From Clostridia bacterium (GTDB lineage: Bacteria; Bacillota_A; Clostridia; Christensenellales; Aristaeellaceae), in NCBI GenBank assembly GCA_017509065.1, contig JAFWQM010000152.1:1-8766 (forward strand): 8,766 bases of DNA. The letters are read 5' to 3'. Position numbers and translations under genes: made by a program. The notes beneath the pieces were generated by a model. That model was not told the DNA's origin. It made no database searches and worked only from the letters and a program-made list of their open reading frames with translations. Shown here piece by piece: positions 6,112-8,766 of this stretch. Position 1 is the stretch's first letter. Each line of letters opens with the position of its first letter.

Positions 6112-7011
6112 ATGAAAAAATGTTTTGGTCTCCTGCTGGCCCTGCTGCTGCTTTCCCTGTCCGGCTGCGGCGCAGTTGCCGAAGATATTTCCGTGATGGC
6201 TACTTTTTATCCCGTGTACGTGCTGGCGGAAAACGTGCTGGACGGGGTGGAGGGAGTGACCCTATCCTCCATGACGCCCCCCAGTACCGGCTGCCTCCAC
6301 GATTACCAGCTGCTCACCAGCGATATGCGCGCCCTGGCCAAGGCCCAGGCGCTGCTCATCAACGGCGCGGGCATGGAAGCCTTTCTGCCCGACGTGACGG
6401 GCCAGTTTCCCGGTCTCACCGTGATCGACTGCTCCATGGGCGTGGAACTGATCGCGGAGGAAGAGGACGGGGAGGACGATCATGACCACGATCACGGGGA
6501 ATTTAACGCCCATATCTGGCTGGCTCCGGAAAACGCCATTCAAATGGTGAAAAACCTGCGGGACGGGCTTTCCGCCCTGCTGCCCGGTCAGGCGGAGCGC
6601 ATTGCCGCAAACGCCGAGGCTTATATTGAAAGACTGACCGCTTTAGACGCGGAGCTGCGGGCCGCCATCGAACCCCTGCACCGCAAAGAAATCGTCACCT
6701 TCCACGAGGCGTTTCCCTACTTCGCCCGGGCCTACGGCTTGGAGGTCAAGGCGGTGGTGGCCCTGGAGCCGGACGAACCCGTTTCTCCCCGCATGCTGAA
6801 AGAAGTGATCCAAAAGGTCAGGGCGGCGGGCAATCCGCCCCTGTTTTCCGAGCCCCAGTATGAAAGCGCCGCCTTGCGCACCGTGGCCCAGGAAACCGGC
6901 GCGCCCGTGTACGAACTGGATCCCCTGGTGACCGGCGACGGCGCGAAAACCGCCTATGAGGACGTGATGCGGAAAAATCTGGCGGTGCTGCTGGAAGCCC
7001 TGGGGAACTGA
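6112..7011 (+). CDS. ZnuA/TroA-type metal ABC transporter substrate-binding lipoprotein
   Basis: A 299-residue cluster A-1 (TroA superfamily) binding protein that captures zinc or manganese outside the membrane and hands it to an ABC importer. Residues 1-18 are a lipoprotein signal with lipobox LSGC; C19 would be lipidated. Likely metal ligands are H63 (GCLHDYQL), H134 (NAHIW), H198 (TFHEAFPYFARAYGLE) and an acidic residue near E247 or D270 (FSEPQYESA, ELDPL). An acidic, His-rich loop (EEEDGEDDHDHDHGEFN) at about 116-131 is typical of zinc-type members. Start: an in-frame ATG at 6040 would add 24 residues ahead of the signal, so the ATG at 6112 with AAAGGAAAA upstream (about 6098-6106) is preferred. 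The usual ATPase and permease genes do not follow; an interrupted downstream start does. No Zur-type palindrome is evident upstream. Confidence 0.93.
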   Translation: MKKCFGLLLALLLLSLSGCGAVAEDISVMATFYPVYVLAENVLDGVEGVTLSSMTPPSTGCLHDYQLLTSDMRALAKAQALLINGAGMEAFLPDVTGQFPGLTVIDCSMGVELIAEEEDGEDDHDHDHGEFNAHIWLAPENAIQMVKNLRDGLSALLPGQAERIAANAEAYIERLTALDAELRAAIEPLHRKEIVTFHEAFPYFARAYGLEVKAVVALEPDEPVSPRMLKEVIQKVRAAGNPPLFSEPQYESAALRTVAQETGAPVYELDPLVTGDGAKTAYEDVMRKNLAVLLEALGN

Positions 7012-7020
7012 CCGCTTTGC

Positions 7021-7059
7021 AGGAGACCAGCTATGAAAAGTCAAGGGGGTAGCGGATAA
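7021..7059 (+). pseudogene. Orphan ribosome binding site and start codon after the binding-protein gene
   Basis: Nine bases after the binding-protein stop there is AGGAGA (7021-7026), a 6-base spacer and ATG (7033-7035), but the frame (MKSQGGSG) stops at 7057-7059. This is what the beginning of the next operon gene would look like if it were cut off within its first codons by the neighbouring IS110 element. By gene order in related loci the lost gene would be the importer ATPase or permease. The alternative is that the match to a translation start is fortuitous and these bases already belong to the element; the 11-base word at 7027-7037 also occurs inside the element (8607-8617). Confidence 0.4.
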
Positions 7060-7089
7060 AAATTTCATTTTTTCCCAGCGGTAAAGAAG

Positions 7090-7145
7090 GGTAACCTTAA
7101 CAGGCCTCAGCAGGGTTCAATTATCTGAGGCAGAGAAGGATAACC
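7090..7145 (-). other. Stem, internal loop, stem structure in the 3' flank of the IS110 gene
   Basis: A perfect 7-base stem, GCCTCAG (7104-7110) with CTGAGGC (7125-7131), closes a 14-base loop. Outside it an asymmetric internal loop (7099-7103 against 7132-7135) is followed by CCTT (7095-7098) with AAGG (7136-7139) and then GGT (7090-7092) with ACC (7143-7145). A stem broken by an internal loop is the kind of module found in IS110/IS1111 guide RNAs. It may instead be an end-recognition or transcript-end structure. Confidence 0.45.
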
Positions 7146-7182
7146 GTCGGAAGAAGTAGGGCAGCCACAGTCAGCCGATCCA

Positions 7183-7222
7183 GTCAAGGATAAACGGCTT
7201 CGCCGCGGTTCGCGTCCTTGAC
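7183..7222 (-). other. Branched palindrome in the 3' flank of the IS110 gene
   Basis: GTCAAGGA (7183-7190) pairs perfectly with TCCTTGAC (7215-7222). The 24 bases enclosed can form CGGC-TTC-GCCG (7195-7205) or CGCG-GTT-CGCG (7204-7214), which overlap by two bases, giving a branched or switching fold. No T-run follows on either strand, so a simple terminator is unlikely. Confidence 0.5.
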
Positions 7223-7254
7223 AGGCTCGTCTGCCGGTGGCATGGGGTAATCAA

Positions 7255-7287
7255 GAGGTGCCAAGGGCACCTCCCACACAATGTGTG
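7255..7287 (-). other. Two tandem hairpins just downstream of the transposase stop
   Basis: GAGGTGCC-AAG-GGCACCTC (7255-7273) is a perfect 8-base stem with a 3-base loop, followed at 7275-7287 by CACAC-AAT-GTGTG. On the transposase (-) strand they lie 38-70 bases after the stop codon. The larger hairpin is strong enough to slow or protect the transcript, but the sequence after it (TTGATTACCC on the - strand) is not a U-tract, so intrinsic termination is doubtful. Confidence 0.45.
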
Positions 7288-7324
7288 TCAGTCCTCACTG
7301 GCAGCGAAAAGTTGCCTGCTGTGG

Positions 7325-8491
7325 TCAAAGACGATTCGGATCAAAAGCAATGTCCTCGGACAGGAGTTTGTAGATGATCCGGACCAGTTTCCCGGCGCAA
7401 TGTCCAAGAGCGGCGTAATGGCCACGGCCCTGGGAACACTTCAGGTCGTAGTATTTCCTGAAGGTCTCATTGCTCTTTACGACATTATGTGCTGAATAGA
7501 CCAGCGCATAGCGAAGAACCCTGGAACCCCGCTTGGACATTCTGGTGCGGCTGGCGTTGAACTTGCCTGACTGACGGATAACAGGATCAAGACCAGCGTA
7601 GGCCAGAAGCTTGTGGTAATCGGGGAAGCGGTTGATGTCGCCAATTTCTCCAAGGATCATCCCGGCTTCGACATAGCGGATGCCGGGAATGGTCATAATG
7701 ACGGAGCCTATGGCTTTGACGATTTCTTCTATTTTGGCTTCGTCATCATTGATTTGTCTATCCAGTAACTCAATCTGCTCAATGGACTGGGTTATCTGAA
7801 TAGAGATAGAGCTGTCGTTGGACCCGACAGACCTCTGTGCAAGAACTCTCAATTCCTGAGCCTTTTCCTTCTTAAAATGGCCGTGGGAAGCTACTCTCAG
7901 AAGGTTGGTCAGATGAGTCATGTGCATGGAGGCAATCTGTTCCGGGGTCTGCGCTTCCTTTAGGAGCGCGTAGACAGACTTGTGGTGAACACCGTTAAAG
8001 AAGTACTGGAGTTCCGGGAACGCCTGGTCCACGAAAGAAGTAAGCTTGATCTTAGCGGTTGTGCGCTTCTTCATGAGATCCTGGCGGGACCGGCCCAGGT
8101 TTTTGAGATGCAGGAGGTCGAGATCCTGCTTCTCAAACAAACGGTGTTCAGAGGTCATAAGGGTTTTCGCAATGATGAAGGTATCCACCTTATCAGTCTT
8201 GGTGTTGCGGATGTTTCCCTTCCGCATAGCCGAGGTCTGAATGGGATTCAGGACACAAAAGCGATACCCTTTGGCAGCGAGGAACTCGACAAGGTTATTA
8301 CCGTAGTGGGCCGTTGACTCAAGACCGACGAGGAGCTGATCCCGGTCGTACTGATCCAGTACGAGGGAAAGGCTACGGAAGCCCTCGAAGTCGTTTGAGA
8401 ATTTGAACGGTTCTACCAGCACTTCACCGTCAGACGAAACGACCGAGGCGAAGTGGTTGAGCTTGGCAATATCAATGCCGGCGTAGATCAC
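7325..8491 (-). CDS. IS110-family DEDD recombinase/transposase
   Basis: A 388-residue recombinase that excises and inserts the element as a circle, guided in this family by an element-encoded bridge RNA. The N-terminal RuvC-like domain (DEDD_Tnp_IS110, PF01548) shows D7 (YAGIDIAK), E58 ([10 protein letters not shown]), D100 and D103 ([10 protein letters not shown]). A coiled-coil-like, charged middle part (about residues 115-265) is followed by the C-terminal Transposase_20 domain (PF02371), with [18 protein letters not shown] from residue 268 and AGLDP, then QSG (S308) and SKRG (S319), the serine-bearing region. Start: GTG at 8491 is chosen because AAGGAGA lies 7 bases upstream; an upstream in-frame ATG at 8596 would add 35 residues unlike the family, whose proteins begin just before the first Asp. 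Length is at the long end of the usual range. The frame is intact. Confidence 0.95.
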   Translation of the reverse strand: MIYAGIDIAKLNHFASVVSSDGEVLVEPFKFSNDFEGFRSLSLVLDQYDRDQLLVGLESTAHYGNNLVEFLAAKGYRFCVLNPIQTSAMRKGNIRNTKTDKVDTFIIAKTLMTSEHRLFEKQDLDLLHLKNLGRSRQDLMKKRTTAKIKLTSFVDQAFPELQYFFNGVHHKSVYALLKEAQTPEQIASMHMTHLTNLLRVASHGHFKKEKAQELRVLAQRSVGSNDSSISIQITQSIEQIELLDRQINDDEAKIEEIVKAIGSVIMTIPGIRYVEAGMILGEIGDINRFPDYHKLLAYAGLDPVIRQSGKFNASRTRMSKRGSRVLRYALVYSAHNVVKSNETFRKYYDLKCSQGRGHYAALGHCAGKLVRIIYKLLSEDIAFDPNRL

Positions 8492-8498
8492 GGGAATC

Positions 8499-8505
8499 TC
8501 TCCTT
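8499..8505 (-). promoter_or_regulatory. Ribosome binding site that sets the transposase GTG start
   Basis: AAGGAGA on the - strand, 7 bases before GTG (8491-8489). It argues against the longer reading from the ATG at 8596-8594, which would leave this site inside the coding region. Confidence 0.8.
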
Positions 8506-8606
8506 CCTCTTTGTTTGACGCTGCGACAGTCCGTGTACGGCCATCATCGTATACTTGATTGACATGAGTGCTCTTGGAACAGCTCTCGCGGTTCACTCGG
8601 CAACAT

Positions 8607-8713
8607 CCAGCTATGAACGATCCAGATGGTGTAGCGGCTACACACTCCTCATAGTAGTCGGGCTACAGGAAAAATCAGTAGTCCGCAGCATCTGGATGTA
8701 TCATAGTCGCTGG
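8607..8713 (-). ncRNA. Candidate bridge RNA (guide RNA) of the IS110 element
   Basis: A 107-base segment upstream of the transposase folds into a long interrupted stem. In + coordinates: CCAG (8607-8610) with CTGG (8710-8713), CTATGA (8611-8616) with TCATAG (8701-8706), and ATCCAGATG (8620-8628) with CATCTGGAT (8689-8697), separated by a TCG bulge and a 3x3 internal loop. The enclosed 60 bases hold a perfect GTGTAG-CGG-CTACAC hairpin (8629-8643) and alternative pairings such as GTAGCGGC with GTAG/CCGC. All 19 outer pairs are Watson-Crick. In IS110-group elements the bridge RNA is encoded between the left end and the recombinase start, which is where this sits. The RNA ends and the target- and donor-binding loops cannot be assigned from one copy. 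Confidence 0.55.
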
Positions 8714-8753
8714 TGGATAAAAAGGAAAGGAAAGTATGATTTCCGCTTCCGTA

Positions 8754-8762
8754 ATTATCATA
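8754..8762 (-). promoter_or_regulatory. Possible -10 element at the right edge of the window
   Basis: The - strand reads TATGATAAT, close to the TATAAT consensus, about 41 bases before the structured RNA candidate. A -35 would fall beyond the window. In IS110-type elements a promoter can form across the joined ends of the excised circle, so the missing half may lie at the other end of the element. The same bases (ATCATAC, 8757-8763) also pair with GTATGAT at 8735-8741. Confidence 0.35.
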
Positions 8763-8766
8763 CAAG

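Larger units (their letters stand above)
7036..8766 (-). mobile_element. IS110-family insertion sequence (boundaries uncertain, right edge may lie beyond the window)
   Basis: One IS110 recombinase gene on the - strand is flanked by non-coding structured DNA on both sides: about 290 bases after its stop and at least 275 bases before its start. IS110 elements usually have no terminal inverted repeats and make no target duplication, so ends cannot be read off directly. The left limit is set where the frame after the binding-protein gene appears broken; it could be up to some tens of bases off. The element's base composition is visibly more even than that of the GC-rich neighbours, consistent with recent arrival. 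The reading frame is uninterrupted and the active-site residues are present, so it may be active. Confidence 0.75.

Noticed and set aside
7183..7222. tRNA or integron-type attachment site
   Set aside because: The fold is branched, but there is no T-loop consensus, acceptor stem or CCA, no integrase gene, and no conserved attC core sites.
7255..7273. Rho-independent terminator for the transposase or the binding-protein gene
   Set aside because: The hairpin is good but no T-run follows on either strand.
8492..8596. Longer transposase from the ATG at 8596
   Set aside because: The 35 extra residues are unlike IS110 N-termini, and a strong ribosome binding site precedes the GTG at 8491.

Overview
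The window looks like chromosomal DNA from a GC-rich member of the Bacillota (Clostridia), probably a gut-type lineage. Grounds: strong AGGAGG-type ribosome binding sites, genes packed end to end with overlapping stops and starts, a lipoprotein signal of the low-GC Gram-positive kind, and protein families common in that group (barnase/barstar, GtrA, ZnuA-type binding proteins, IS110). A species cannot be named from sequence alone. All genes lie on the + strand except the IS110 transposase at the right end.

Region 1 (about 11-3129) is a compact four-gene operon: a beta-class DNA methyltransferase; an exported protein that joins an N-terminal membrane/signal segment, a peptidoglycan-binding domain and a complete barnase-type ribonuclease; its inhibitor barstar; and an XRE-type DNA-binding regulator with a LexA/S24-like C-terminal domain that lacks the catalytic serine. 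The genes abut or overlap (TAA directly against ATG at 1328-1331, ATGA overlap at 2092-2095, 15 bases before the regulator), so they are probably translated from one message. Toxin plus immunity is clear; the coupling to a methyltransferase and a regulator is the novel part.

Region 2 (3130-3342) is an intergenic spacer holding an imperfect inverted repeat built of 7-base units. A repeat of the same architecture but different sequence (11-95) lies in front of the methyltransferase.

Region 3 (3343-6039) is a second overlapping operon: a large polytopic GT-C-like membrane protein with an extracytoplasmic C-terminal domain, an unrecognised 84-residue protein, and a GtrA-family membrane protein. 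Together they suggest lipid-linked sugar transfer to a cell-surface glycan.

Region 4 (6112-7011) encodes a ZnuA/TroA-type metal-binding lipoprotein. Its ATPase and permease partners are not in the window. A ribosome binding site and ATG follow its stop but the frame ends after eight codons, next to an IS110-family element, which suggests the element interrupted a metal-uptake operon.

Region 5 (about 7036 to the end) is that element: a 388-residue IS110 recombinase on the - strand flanked on both sides by strongly structured non-coding DNA. The upstream flank (8607-8713) folds into a long interrupted stem in the position where IS110-group elements encode a bridge RNA. It shares an 11-base word with the far junction of the element.
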